A DNA stretch of 64,000 nt from Diphasiastrum complanatum. Its lineage: Eukaryota > Streptophyta > Lycopodiopsida > Lycopodiales > Lycopodiaceae. The position numbers and the translations under genes were made by a program. Each line of letters starts with the position of its first letter. The first letter of the stretch is position 1. Positions 23,785-34,429 of the stretch are shown here, piece by piece. The notes under the pieces were generated by a model, which worked only from the letters and a program-made list of their open reading frames with translations, searched no databases and was not told where the DNA came from. The stretch spans positions 63,520,523 through 63,584,522 of the forward strand of contig CM055095.1 in assembly GCA_029204225.1 (NCBI GenBank), written 5' to 3'.

Positions 23785-24523
23785 TGTCGCAAACAGGTTT
23801 AGTGTATCACGAACGGATTTGTTTCTTTTGAATTTTCTTAGGTAGAAGCTTGCAAGATCCTAGACACGCGACTACAGATCACATAATAGATATCATTCTA
23901 GAAATCAAGACAATGGAAGACAAGAAGATGCACAAGAAAGAGCAACTATATGATCAGTTTGATTTTTAGAGCGAGATGATCAGTGTCTCGCTCGTTGGCG
24001 GCCAAACGCTCTGCTCTTTCGTCGTGTTCTGCTCGTTGGCATACTTTCATTCACAACTATTTCATTTCTATTCATCTTTTTTTTCTGCTCTACTCACGTA
24101 CTCTTCTCTGTGTATTCTTTTGATCCAGGAAAAAGTTTATATCTCCATTGTGTGGACTTTACAAGATAGCTAAACAGAGAATTACAAGAGTAGTTAATGC
24201 TAATAAACTAATCAGTTACTCTCCGTTATTGCTAACTGTTTTAGCTTAGCATGAAGTTTAAGACTCCATGCTCGTTGAGCTGCTAGTTGGCAGTGCGAAA
24301 GATTTTCTTTTGTTTTTTTTTTCGTTTCGTGTCGTGTTGTGTCTTTTGGTCCTTAGGCATGTTTGACTTTTGCAAATCATTCGACTTTCGAGTTTTGCTT
24401 CGCTTCGTGTCTTAGGGTTTTTGAGGTACGTTGACTTTCGCGAATTGTTCACCATTCGACCTTCGCTTCGTGTCACTTCGCTTCGCGTTACGGCAAAGTT
24501 GTAGGAGTTCACCATTTCTGACA
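23785..24523 (-). repeat. 5' LTR of copia C
   Basis: Upstream LTR in element order, 739 bp, matching 19,117-19,853 along its length, with TSD ACCCG immediately to its right. Confidence 0.93.
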
Positions 24524-24528
24524 ACCCG

Positions 24529-25905
24529 TACAATTCGAATATGTCACCCCGCACTCCACAAGGAACAGACCGTGCTTTCACCTATCTAGGCAGCACTTTT
24601 TCTCATCAGTCCTACGTGCAGACGACCCCAAGCCCAAACCGTGAGAACTGACCGTGCTTACACTTCAAGGGCAGCACCTTGACTCATCAAGTCTCCCGTT
24701 CTGTCGACCACCCCGACTGTAGACGCACCCGTGCTTACACTCTGTGGGCAGCACTTTGCACAACAGTAGTCCTGATGAACCCCAAAAAAATGGCCATTTC
24801 CGTGAGATCCACATAGCTGACCGGCCAGTCGGATCTGATACCACATGTAGCACATACATCCCAAAGCGAGCCGGAAACACCGACTTAGCTTTCCAGCCTT
24901 CAACTCTTGTCGTCCAAACTGACTTGACATACAAGTAGCCAACGACAATCAGACATAACCAGCTTGAAGTTCGAAAACCAACATTGGGATCCAACTTGGC
25001 GCCATGCCAGATCGGGAGTCTCGATGCGGGTGACTTCCCTCCAAGCAAGCCACCCGACATAAATCAAACTCAACCAACTCCAAGCTTCGTTACGAACGAG
25101 TAACATCCATTCCAAGCAAGCGGTCTGCAGACTTAACCAACTGAAAGCTTCATCACAAGTGCTAGAAGCCAACCTGGCACCACTCTTGACTGGACAGCCA
25201 TAAACATGTAACTTCCATCCAAGTAAGCCATCCAACTCAGCCGACAAGTTAGAGCCTATTCCCCAAGAGCTTAACCCATTCATGTTTATGTAAAGAACAC
25301 TCAGATTCACAAGTCGCGACAGATATGGAGACAACCAGTTCCTGGACCGAATGGTCCCGATAGCATACTGCTAGCGCCTCAGACCGAATGGTCCCAATGG
25401 CATACCACTGGCATCCCGGGATATGACCCTCAGCTGCGTGCCTGATCAAAAAGTTTGAAGCGGCCTTACAACTGGTGTTTTTATCAAACACTGAAATGAA
25501 GAAGGTAATCAGAGTCAGTTTGAGAAAAAATCCCACTTTATTAATAAATCTAAGAAGGTTACATTTCAAGTGTGTGACCGACTCTAGTCTCCGGGGCGCT
25601 GGCATGCCAAGGGGCACCACCAAGACAACATTCCAACAAGGGAGACTGAGACTTGGTTGGAGCTCGCCCTGAGTCGCAACCCGCACTCCCCTATAGTATT
25701 GGTGGGATTCAACACCTATTCTCATACCAAGTGGTCTACCCAGGCTGGTAAAGCACGTTTTATCTCTCTAGAATTTTCTCTCTATAAAGTCATTTTCTCT
25801 CTCTAGAATTTATTGATTCCCAGGCCTCCTTTAATCATACCTAGATCATGTGAGGTTATTGCACATCGATTCGAGCTCTCTAGACTTCGCTAGAACCGAT
25901 CAAAG
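24529..25905. repeat. Non-coding; diverged ~80-bp repeat then unassigned sequence
   Basis: Three units starting near 24,569, 24,651 and 24,728 share CCGTGCTTACAC..GGGCAGCACTTTG and are about 80 bp apart. A second internal duplication near 25,345-25,425 repeats GACCGAATGGTCCC. Short ORFs on both strands have no recognisable domain. A TATA-like CTCTATAAAG occurs at about 25,785. I see no gene. Confidence 0.45.
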
Positions 25906-25909
25906 ATTT

Positions 25910-26330
25910 TCAGCCATAGGAACTTGGCGCCGGTTGGATTCTGGTCAAAGTGGCACCGGGAGCAACAGTGGCGCTGCTGGCGTCGGGGACAATGTTGGCA
26001 CCAGTGGCACCGAAAATAAAGCTTGTAAAGATAACTTTATAACAAGGTGTATCTGGCATCTCTAGTTCTGCTGCTGTCAAGTTTACGTGGGCCACTTGTT
26101 GATTAGCTGGCCCTGGTGGTGTAGGTAAGGCCATGCGCTGTTGATTAATCGGCGCGCCATACCTCGGTGCGACATTTCGTGCCCCTTGATGTTATGGATA
26201 AGAAGTCTGATAAGGAATCCTCTTCTGTTGGACAATCCGGGGGTTAAATGGGCAAAAGGCCATATTGTGCGATGTTGCGTTGCACAAATGGCAAAATCTC
26301 TGGGTCAATCTCAGATTTTGCTTTAGGACT
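25910..26330 (-). pseudogene. Gypsy gag C-terminus with zinc knuckle
   Basis: On the minus strand just left of the LTR, the frame reads AAKFCHLCNATSHNMAFCPF, a CX2CX4HX4C knuckle, then about 60 residues with one internal stop, a Pro/Gln-rich stretch and NLTAAELEMPD, ending near 25,910. It is a gag tail by motif and composition. It is cut at 26,331 by the target duplication of the adjoining LTR. No protease follows. Confidence 0.65.
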
Positions 26331-27486
26331 GGACATGTTTACAGATTCACTGATCCAGAGGATCTGTTTAGTATGGTTCTTTTGATCCTTGCTTACAGCT
26401 TCTACGGCTTGGTATTCTGCCTGTTACCAGGCTCCAGGGCATTCGTTATGTGTGCTCTTGATCTTACAATGCCAAACCAGGCAGAAGGGACAGATTGTCA
26501 TTGTAGTATAGTTTTTTGTTCTGCTTGTCAGAGGACTACTCAGGGTCGAACTCTCTTGAATGCACTTACATTCATACATAGATGCAAGCCATGAACTCTC
26601 ATTCACAGATCAGAGTGCAGCCCAAATGAACATTCAAAAGATTCTACAGCTATCCACTCCTAAAAACGAATTGAATCAGAGCCTAAACTTTACTAAACTG
26701 AGCTGCACTTGCATAAATTGACAAACCAAGAAACAAGAAACTAATCTACAGCATGTTAGAAGTCCAAGAATCAAGAAACCAACCAGTCTATTGATCCTTG
26801 GACATCCCAAGAACATCAAGAACTGGAATGTCAGAGAATATGCAAGATTTACACCACAGATCCAGCCTATTTAGTTTACCTGAATGCTGGTTCCTACATT
26901 AATCCACAAACAAGGAAAGAAACTAATCCACTCTACAAAAGCATCAAATCTAATCCACTCTACAGTCCATAACCACACACAAAAGGAGGGAAGGGCAAGA
27001 TCATAAATGCATCACTCAAGAAACAAGCATGATCAAGGAGCTCAATGGATGCACCAAACTTGTGAAGGCTCTTCTCATTTCAGCATGGAGCTGATACAAT
27101 TCACAAAAAGCTCATCTTCACAAAGAGGGAGTCCCTTAAATAAGCAAGCGAGCTCCTTAGGTGGCATCCTAGTGGAATTTCCACATTTCACAAATTACAA
27201 GTGGAATAATGCTCTCCACTAGAGGTCACCATCAAAAGGTGGCTCACTCTACTTTAAGAGGGGTCTACTTGCATTTATTACATTTGCCTAGAAATACTAG
27301 TTCATACATGGTCATTCCATCTTCGGGGATTCACTTGTCATTACTAACTAGTATTCCTCGGCTCTCATACTCGGCTCTCAGTCTTCATTAGTCTCGTCTT
27401 CTCAGAGACCTCCTTGGTCTAAGGTGAGAGGTGCTCTTGAGTTGCTCAGTCCAAGTATCTTGGGGATTTGACAAAATCAGCCAACA
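26331..27486 (-). mobile_element. 3' LTR of element E (inverted end), with GGACA
   Basis: LTR 26,336-27,486 (1,151 bp), minus-strand termini TGTTGG..AAACA. It is an inverted copy, about 96-97% alike in the stretches compared, of 37,333-38,510; it lacks one roughly 27-bp segment present in the other. On its right is a minus-strand purine tract, so this is the 3' LTR, with the element interior to the right. The outer flank is GGACA (26,331-26,335), the reverse complement of TGTCC at the outer edge of the other LTR. The 71-codon and 60-codon open frames inside both LTRs are conserved only because the LTRs are. Confidence 0.87.
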
Positions 27487-27625
27487 TCATCCCACCCCTA
27501 ATGTGTTGCAGGACCCACTGCAACCCATATTGGACAATGTTGCTCCGCTTTTGCATTGGCATCTTCGATCGTCCCTTGGAAAAGCGTAGATCCTCGTTTG
27601 CTTACATAAAACCAAGTGCTTATTG
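27487..27625 (-). promoter_or_regulatory. Polypurine tract and pre-PPT hairpin of element E
   Basis: Minus strand AGGGGTGGGATGA abuts the LTR (27,487-27,499). Five bases further lies GTTGCAGTGGGTCCTGCAAC (27,505-27,524), a 7-bp perfect inverted repeat. The whole block to about 27,625 aligns with plus-strand 48,610-48,744, ahead of a related LTR. Confidence 0.7.
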
Positions 27626-27739
27626 TCGCCAGTCTTTATCACAAAAATTGTTTTTCACGAATTGTCGCAGTTTAACCATAATGTCTTATTGCTGCAATTG
27701 GTTGACATTCTTAAAATTGGAGAGCTCTCAGTAGCTTCA

Positions 27740-28720
27740 CAACTTGCATGCTCAAGTGCTTTCCATGTGTCTCTTTGTTTTGTCACTTGTATCTGTCATT
27801 GACGGTTTCATCTTTGGTTTCTTGGTAGATTCTATCTTCTGGGAGGTCTGTATCCTCCATTTGCTTTTGGGTGTTTCCGTAGTTCTTCTCTCAGTTGAAG
27901 TTTCAGTCTCAAGGAAAACCTTCGATCTACAGGTTGCACAAACTTTGATTATCAGTCTCAAGGAGATGGACTCATCAAAAATTAGTGGTAGGAATTATTT
28001 TGGATGGATGGTTTGGTAACAGTAAGGAGACATGATGAAGGCTTGGTGACAGGGTGAAGGAACTGATAGTTCTACACTTGCAGCCTTGGACCCTTGCAAT
28101 GTCGAGCTTTGACCACCACTTGTTGGGTGAGGAGCTTGCTTTATTTGCAGGTTCACGGTTGTCTTCATCTTTCTTTTTCTACAACTCTTCCTTTTGATCC
28201 GTTACTTTTGGATCTCTTTGGGCTTCATAAGAGAGGATTCAGCTATCATTACTCCAGAGAGTTTCTTTTGATCAAGATTGATTTGACTCATCTGTTGCTT
28301 AAGTTTTGTCCTTTCCTCCTCAGCTTCTTTGCTTAAATTCTGATGTCTTCTAGCTGCTTCGCCTGTTTTTGTAGGTCTTTTTTGGCTGAACAACCAATAT
28401 AGGTGGTAGTTGGTCTCCGCAAGACACTTGCAATGATCTATCAGCTGCTTCGGTAAGACTATCAAAAACTGGAAATTTCTCAGAAGAACAGTAAACTGAT
28501 GATAAACAAACAGATGGAAGGAAGGGTGGTGGTGACAACAGTAGATGGTGTGGACGATAGACATGAGAATGGGCGCAGAAGTATGGCAAGAGGTTGGTTG
28601 AAGAAGGAGACTGATTTTCCAATGCTTGTGTTTCCTTTTTTTGAAGGATCTTCATCGTGACTAGAATATTTCTTCTGATTGAGTCTCTTTGGACTACCCA
28701 TCTGTCTTCTTTAGCCTTGT
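27740..28720 (-). other. Decayed coding-like stretch, origin unknown
   Basis: Minus-strand frames from about 28,701 give MGSPKRLNQKKYSSHDEDPS. In a second frame they continue with FPVFDSLTEAADRS, and in a third with a charged helical segment EEERTKLKQQMSQINLDQ. A Lys/Thr-rich frame follows at 27,961-27,752. Three successive frames each look protein-like, which suggests a frameshifted gene fragment carried inside element E. I recognise no family. Chance remains possible. Confidence 0.25.
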
Positions 28721-29778
28721 CTTTTCATATTTGACTTGTGACCTTGGCTGTCGATCTTGCTGATGTTGTTGTTAGCAGCGTAACTGCTCCAGTGGATCCA
28801 AGCAGATCCACTCTCTCTCCCCCCCCCAAAAAAAAAAAAAATTTGCTGGTGGGGATGTTGTTGCTGGTAACTGTTCATGCTCAAGATTTGACCGGCGTGT
28901 GGAACACATAGTTGAAACTTGTTGAACATGCGACTGGACTAAAGATTGAACAAATTTTAACTAAATATGTTTCGATCTTGCTGTAGTTGACTCAAAAAAT
29001 AATATGGCAATGAGATGCAGGAATTAACTCAAAAATTCTAAACTGCTATACTAGGTAATCTGAAGATGGATAGATGAATGAAAATGTGTTTGTGAGATGC
29101 TCTATAGAAGACTCTTGTGTAGTCGCTATTTCTCATGCAACAATTACACACTAGGAATAAAAAAAAACAAGGAAATATACAAACAATACAGAGAGTGAGA
29201 ACTGTAGTGTACTTGTCGAACAAAACTTACATTTATCAACATTGATAATGTACCTTGATAGTTGCAATATTTCAGCTGTTTTGTAGAGTAATGTGACTTA
29301 CTCTGACATGCCCTTGTCAAAACAAGGCAGGGTGGGTGACACTAAAATCTACCATCATTGATAGTAGATGTTGTAAGATAGCTTGAGATGCATGTATGGT
29401 TGAGGTACTATGTCTTGAGGACCTTTGTGAACAAGAGATTCAGAACCAAATCTCTATCTGGATTTCCGAATCCGAGAAATATTGTGAATTGGCATATTGG
29501 AAATCTTATCAGCATGTGGAAAGACAAATAGATTTGAGGTTGTAGAAGAGAAGAAAAACTATCAATTCCCTATGGAGGTTGCTCTTGGTTGGACATTGTA
29601 GCAGATGACGGAATATCGGTTTCACTTTCTTTCGACAAGGACTCATTTCATATTGTCTTTTTTTTATTATGGAGTTGGTGTATTGTGTGGTATTGTAGAA
29701 GTTTGCTAGAAACTTCTCGAGTGAGCAGTAGGTTTAACTGTTGGTTGCCATGGTGCTCATGTTGTTGTCGTGAGGATC
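28721..29778. other. No gene recognised
   Basis: Contains a C-run/A-run at about 28,818-28,842 and no supported coding frame. Confidence 0.4.
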
Positions 29779-31131
29779 CTATCGAGAGTCATAACTAACG
29801 TGACGGGCAGGTAGGATCTTAGTTGGTTGCTTTGGACAGTCTTTGAAATTGTGTTTTCTGATACAGTCGAGACACTCAGCATGGTACTGGGTCTTAACTG
29901 GACAATCAACCATGAAGTGGCCAGCTTCACCACAGATGAAACATCTGGTGTGCAATGGCCCTTGTATAACGCCATAGCCATCTCGTATGGCTAGTGGTTC
30001 TGGACTTTCTGGTGGATATTCGGGATAAGTCAAGGAATGTCGAGAATGTGATGGTTGTGCTTCATATTGTTGGACTATATGTGCTTGAATAGGCAGATAT
30101 GAAGGACAAGCATCAACAGGATGCGTAGCCTAGCAGTGTGGGCACCATATTGTTTTTTGTCTATAAGGTACCTGTGCAGGGTTTGACTGACCAGGCATAC
30201 TTCTTTAGATAGACTTCAGGGTAGCTTGAAACTCATTGGTGAGTTTCTCCATCTGTAGTTGATGTTGCTTGTTAAGCAACTCCAACTGAGATTTCCAAAG
30301 CTGATCTTGGGTATCCTCAATCGACTTTGACTCATGGATATGAGCACGTGGTGCTCGTCTTTCCCTGGATTTGTCAACATTTGATCCTTCATCTTCTTCC
30401 TTGATGGCATCAAACATAGCTAACTTTAGGCTCGTATATTCATCATTGGATTTAAGCTCGCGTCTAATCCATCTTGGAAGGTCAACTAAGAACCAGATGA
30501 TGAGCATCTGTTCGGAGGGCTGTTCCTGTACTTGACTTTTGAGACGTTTCAAACGCTCGATATAGTCTCGTACATGTTCATCTTTTGCCATTTTGATGTT
30601 ACTCAATTTGACAAAAGGACTCTCTATCAAACGAAAGGGCTTAAAACGCTTGATGAAGGACTCTTTCAAAATTGACCAGTCTGTCTTTTCGTCACGATCA
30701 AGGTTGAAAAACCAATCACGTGCTTTAGAAATCATGGTCATCAAAAATAGTTGGACCATAGCATCGGGAGATGTTTCGCCATACACATCACATGCATTCT
30801 CAAATATTTGCAAAAATCTTTGAGGGTCTGAACTACCGTCAAACTTTGGTAGATCTAGCTTGGGTGTACATCTTTCAAAATGAGCTTTGTGGGTAGCAAG
30901 AACTCCATTAGGGTTGGTTCTGACCTGTGAGGGCTCAGCACCAGAAAAATGGGGTCGTGCGCATGAAGACTCGGCTCTATCAGGTTCTTGTCCGTCGAAC
31001 GGGTTTGTAGATGGCTCCTGGAGTTCGGCTCACATTCGGTAGAACCTATGGCGTCTGATTTGTTCAGCTACAAGGGACCTAACCTCGTATGGATAATCGT
31101 CTAGAATTGTAGAGTCTTTGTGTTGGTCCAT
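29779..31131 (-). pseudogene. Gypsy gag of element H, one frame with three stops
   Basis: From ATG at 31,131 one continuous reading frame of 451 codons runs to 29,779, interrupted only by TGA (31,030-31,032), TAA (30,205-30,207) and TAG (30,130-30,132), with no frameshift. Order: acidic N-terminus MDQHKDSTIL; TPKLDLPKFDGSSDPQRFL; gag core with SKARDWFFNL and WSILKESFIKRFKPF; a coiled-coil-like Gln/Leu-rich segment; then zinc motifs CPHC-stop-ATHPVDAC, CFICGEAGHFMVDC and CLDCIRKHNFKDC. Three Cys/His motifs is more than the usual one or two. Protease and the rest of pol are absent to the left. The upstream leader and PBS are at 31,132-32,015. Confidence 0.87.
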
Positions 31132-31189
31132 TGGGTACTGGTGTTTTTGAATTTGTTTTTTTTTTTGGGTTTTTTTTATCCCTACGGTT

Positions 31190-31505
31190 TGCGGTTTGCG
31201 GTGGGGTGTGGGTGATTGCGATCTGATGCAGTTGATGGATGGTGGCGATTAGTTGCGTTCAGTTACGTTCATTTACAGTTGATTGCGGTTGCTGTGGCTA
31301 CGGTAGATTGCGGTCTAATGCGATTGAGGACGGAGCGATGCAGATTGGCGGTGTCAATGGTCGATTACGGTTGTAGTGGACGAGTGCGGTTGCAGCAGTG
31401 GTTGCGGTCGCGGCGGACGATTGCGATGTCAGCGGTCGATAGCGATGTCAGCGGTCGATGGCGGTGTCAACGGTCGATGGCGGTTGCTACGATGGATGAG
31501 GGGAA
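31190..31505. repeat. GCGGTCGAT-type leader repeats of element H
   Basis: In the leader of element H short phrases recur: TTGCGGT many times, and GCGATGTCAGCGGTCGAT / GGCGGTGTCAACGGTCGAT in tandem near 31,420-31,480. Similar TTGCGGT/ACCGCAA vocabulary occurs on the opposite strand at 46,400-46,660. Confidence 0.55.
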
Positions 31506-32001
31506 TGCGATGGGTGCAAAGTAATGTGGTGGTAGGGCAAGGTGATCATTTCAGGGCGGATACAGTTGAATGCGGTGTCCGTGTGTTGTGGTGAAGGTGG
31601 TTGATGGTAGTCGTAGTGTCTGAGCCTAGGAACTCGAAAAAATCGTATGAGACTTGAAAAACTCTGGTGACTAAAAAATTTCAGATAAACTTGAAAAATC
31701 ATAACAATTGCGAGAAACTCGGAAATCATGAAAAATTTGATTTTTGACTGTCGGTGTCCAGAAACGCAAAAAAGTGGTGTGGCGATGGGTTTTCGGAATG
31801 TCTGGGGACAGTTCGCACAGATATGAAGGATCAACATGGATGTTTTGAAGCCATCACGATCTAACAAACAAGAATCTGAAATGCGTGCTTAGGAGAATGA
31901 GGAATGCATGATAGGAAACAAGCATTATTAGCGAGCAAGAACTAGAAAATGGGCTTGTAAAAACGAGTTCTATAGATGGAAAACCAAGAAGACTGTCAAT
32001 A

Positions 32002-32155
32002 GCAACCGGCGCCAATGTTAGCTCAAGTATCTACTTGCTCTATGTTTATGGATATGCCTCTCTACTTCAACGTCTGCTACCGCAACCACTCAATGTTCGC
32101 GACTAGTTCTACTGATCTATCAACACCTATTCGAATAAAATTGGAGAATAAAATG
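32002..32155 (-). mobile_element. PBS and 5' LTR end of element H
   Basis: Minus strand TTGGCGCCGGTTGC (32,002-32,015) is a gypsy-type PBS directly after an LTR ending GAGCTAACA. LTR sequence (32,016 to about 32,155) matches the inverted segment 48,226-48,350. It is cut on the right where another LTR (32,156) begins, so element H was interrupted by element G. Confidence 0.72.
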
Positions 32156-32931
32156 TGTTGCGAGGGCATGACATCTTGCGCGTGTAAGCCCATGGCCCAA
32201 TGAGCACGCAAGCTTAAGTTGTAAATAAAATAAAATAGACTTGGGTCTTTGAATTGAAATAAAACTAGAGGCCCAAAGTCTCATTTTTTAAACTTAGAGA
32301 TTACTTTTTAGAGTTGGGTCCAAATTGGGACTCACATGAATCTTGTGAATTTCAATGTACTTTTTGTTGATCCTTGGATCAAGTTGGGTCCAAGATGAAT
32401 GGATAGGATCAATGTGAATATTAGCCAATAGGATTTTGGGGCAAGGCCTTCCCCATTTATAAAAAGACACCATCTATTCTCTATTTCCATGCTTAATGAG
32501 AAGGAGGAAACTCTACCATTTTTGGAAGAGAAGCATCCTCATTTGCTATTCAATGCTTGTTATTGCTATTGTTGCTTTATCTTTGCTTTCAAGTTCATGC
32601 TTTTTTTGTTTCCATAGTTAATGTTTCTCCTTTAGCAAGTAAAATGAGCATTTGAGCTAACCTCCACTCTCACTCTCACTCTCTATCTCTCACTCTCCCT
32701 CTCTTTTCCTCTCAATCTCTTCTATTCTTCTCTTCTCATTCACCAAAAACCATGATGAAGGTAGTTTAGGGGAGTAGAGTTAGGGGTGTGTAGTGTTAGT
32801 GGTGGTAGAGTTAGAAAAAAGTAAGGAACTAACTAAAAGTAGCATCTATTCATAGTTAGGCACCTATCCAGTGTTCTAACCCTTGTTGACAAGCGGGAGG
32901 GCTATTACTACGAGAGACCTTTGACCCTACA
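32156..32931 (+). mobile_element. 5' LTR of gypsy element G
   Basis: Begins TGTTGCGAGGGCATGAC and ends CCTACA just before a PBS. TATA box TATAAAAA at 32,458-32,465, with CCAAT about 30 bp upstream. The first 400 or so bases match, inverted, the LTR fragment at 12,045-12,445, and a short piece at about 60,898-60,950. About 776 bp long; the left border is inferred from where the three copies begin to agree. Confidence 0.77.
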
Positions 32932-32932
32932 G

Positions 32933-32950
32933 TGGCGTCGTTGCCGGGGA
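32933..32950 (+). promoter_or_regulatory. Gypsy primer-binding site, tRNA-Asp type
   Basis: TGGCGTCGTTGCCGGGGA is one base away from TGGCGCCGTTGCCGGGGA, the sequence complementary to the 3' end of plant tRNA-Asp used by Athila/Tat gypsy elements. It lies one base after the LTR end. Confidence 0.88.
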
Positions 32951-33239
32951 TAGGTTTCCACTAACTAGTATAGCTGCATTTTAGCTATTTCTTGCTTTTT
33001 GGAGTAGTTTTAGATAGATTTTTGGGTGTTTAGAGTTAGTTTTCTGTATTTTTCTATGTTTGGACTATTCACAGCTAGCGGAGGAGGTGTGAGAGGGTAG
33101 AGGAGACCCTGAACAGCCTTTAAGGGCTACATGTGAAAATCCAAAAAACACACCAATCTGCATTTTGGATGGAAAAAGAGTCTAAAATTTCATCAAATTT
33201 TAATATCTCCAAAACCAGTGAGAGTTAATCCTTGCACGA

Positions 33240-33950
33240 CTGGCAATAGTTCCAAGGTACTGTCTCAGACCTGCATAGAAGCCTGCGAGAGTTAGTTCCA
33301 AGTAGATTGCAAAAATCAGAGAAAAATCATAAAAAATTCAAAAAACCCTTGAAAATATCAAAAAAAAAAAAAAACCTTCACTAGAACTCTCGTAGAGCCC
33401 TCTGAAGTTCCATCTCACTGAGACTAGGGCACAGAGAAACTTGCGAGAGTTAGTTCACTATCTAAGTGCCTGTGCGGGAGTTCCCAGTGAAAAAAAGATG
33501 AGAAAATACCAAAGAACCCTCGCAGACACTAAAATTTTCAGTTCTATTGGGCAAGAACCCTCGTAGAGAATTCTAAAGTTCCATCTCAGTGAGACAAGGA
33601 CACAGAAGAGCCTGCGAGAATTAGTTTGATTCCAGTGAGCAGAAAATTGGGTCTAAGTGCTAAAAATTCACTAAAAAATGAAGATCCAGCAAATTCTTCC
33701 AGAAAGAACTCTCGCAGACCATCTCAATCGATTCAAAATGTCAATTTTCATCAGTGATGAAGCCTGCGAGAGTTAGTACAGAGGTTTGGAAAAGATCAAG
33801 CCAAAATAGTGGTTTTAAACTCTCTCATACAATGAACTTTTCACTTCTTGCGAGAGTTAACCCTCGTAGAGAATTCCGGAGTCAGATCTGAACCAGATTC
33901 AACTCCTGTGATCCTTGCGAGAGCTACTTCCCAAAGATCTGAGAGATATC
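33240..33950. repeat. Dispersed TGCGAGAGTTAGTT repeats in leader of element G
   Basis: Between PBS and the first ATG at 34,048, the phrases CCTGCGAGAGTTAGTT and AACTCTCGTAGA/AACCCTCGTAGAG recur at least ten times at irregular 60-150 bp spacing, mixed with A-rich spacers. Related wording occurs at 16,060-16,300, 37,200-37,290 and 62,120-62,185, so it is a property of this gypsy family's untranslated sequence. Confidence 0.65.
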
Positions 33951-34047
33951 AAGGTTTTTTATCTGCAAAATAGCAACAATTGACTGCCAAACATGTCAAT
34001 ACGAATCAGATCCTGAACCCAGTACATCTTCACCCAAGTGTTACACC

Positions 34048-34347
34048 ATGGACACACCAATTACATTTCGGGTGAATATGATAAACGTGGCATGGTTGTC
34101 AACAAAACCTATTGAAAACCCAGTGGACGATGATTTAGTTCCTTGGCAATATGCTTTGACTTACAATAAGGAGATTGAGCTGACTGATGAGCAGGTCCTA
34201 CAACACATGGACCCAGATCGTTACGGAATTAAGAAAGTACCAGCTCAACCGCCACAAAAATTTGCCTTAGGAATACTCACCATGCTTATGACTATCATTC
34301 TTGCATCCATATCCATGGTAGTTGGAAATATCCTTAGTGAGGGTTAG
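34048..34347 (+). CDS. 99-codon ORF, possible gag N-terminus of element G
   Basis: First substantial ORF after the leader of element G, starting MDTPITFRVNMINVAW. It has an acidic, proline-containing middle (ENPVDDDLVPWQYALTYN) and a C-terminal hydrophobic stretch of about 22 residues (LGILTMLMTIILASISMVVG) that could span a membrane. Position and start suggest the N-terminus of a gypsy gag that is truncated; the hydrophobic tail would be unusual for gag and may be out-of-frame read-through after a break. Not recognised. Confidence 0.35.
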   Translation: MDTPITFRVNMINVAWLSTKPIENPVDDDLVPWQYALTYNKEIELTDEQVLQHMDPDRYGIKKVPAQPPQKFALGILTMLMTIILASISMVVGNILSEG

Positions 34348-34412
34348 TTAGGAGAAGCGATAACTCGTACTAGATGGAGCCATAGCCGGTGTGAATGCTA
34401 AAGATACAACAT

Positions 34413-34425
34413 TGGCGCCGTTGCC
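34413..34425 (+). promoter_or_regulatory. Second tRNA-Asp-type PBS-like motif
   Basis: TGGCGCCGTTGCC preceded by ACAACAT and followed by a T-rich stretch rich in TTTTTGCTT, the same arrangement as after the PBS of element G. No LTR could be delimited upstream, so it may be the remnant of another gypsy 5' end. Confidence 0.45.
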
Positions 34426-34429
34426 ACTC

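Larger units (their letters stand above)
19112..24528 (-). mobile_element. Complete copia element C with target duplication ACCCG
   Basis: LTRs at 19,117-19,853 and 23,785-24,523 (737 and 739 bp) both read TGTCG..ACA on the plus strand. They are flanked by ACCCG at 19,112-19,116 and 24,524-24,528, a perfect 5-bp target duplication. PBS abuts the right LTR and a purine tract (minus-strand AAGAGGGAG) abuts the left LTR. The coding region between is full-length in layout but split by many stops. In the first 280 or so LTR positions I count differences of the order of one in eight, so this is an old insertion, unlike the identical-LTR copia at 38.7 kb. Confidence 0.96.

Noticed and set aside
25922-25945. 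PBS-like TTGGCGCCGGTTGG on the plus strand, with a TATA-like CTCTATAAAG upstream
   Set aside because: It lies inside the minus-strand gag tail reading frame and no LTR ending in CA directly precedes it; probably coincidental, though it shares 13 bases with the PBS of element H.
26424-27222. Conserved 60- and 71-codon ORFs, repeated inverted at 37,624-38,422
   Set aside because: They lie within LTRs and are shared only because the LTRs are near-identical; no domain or coding signature.
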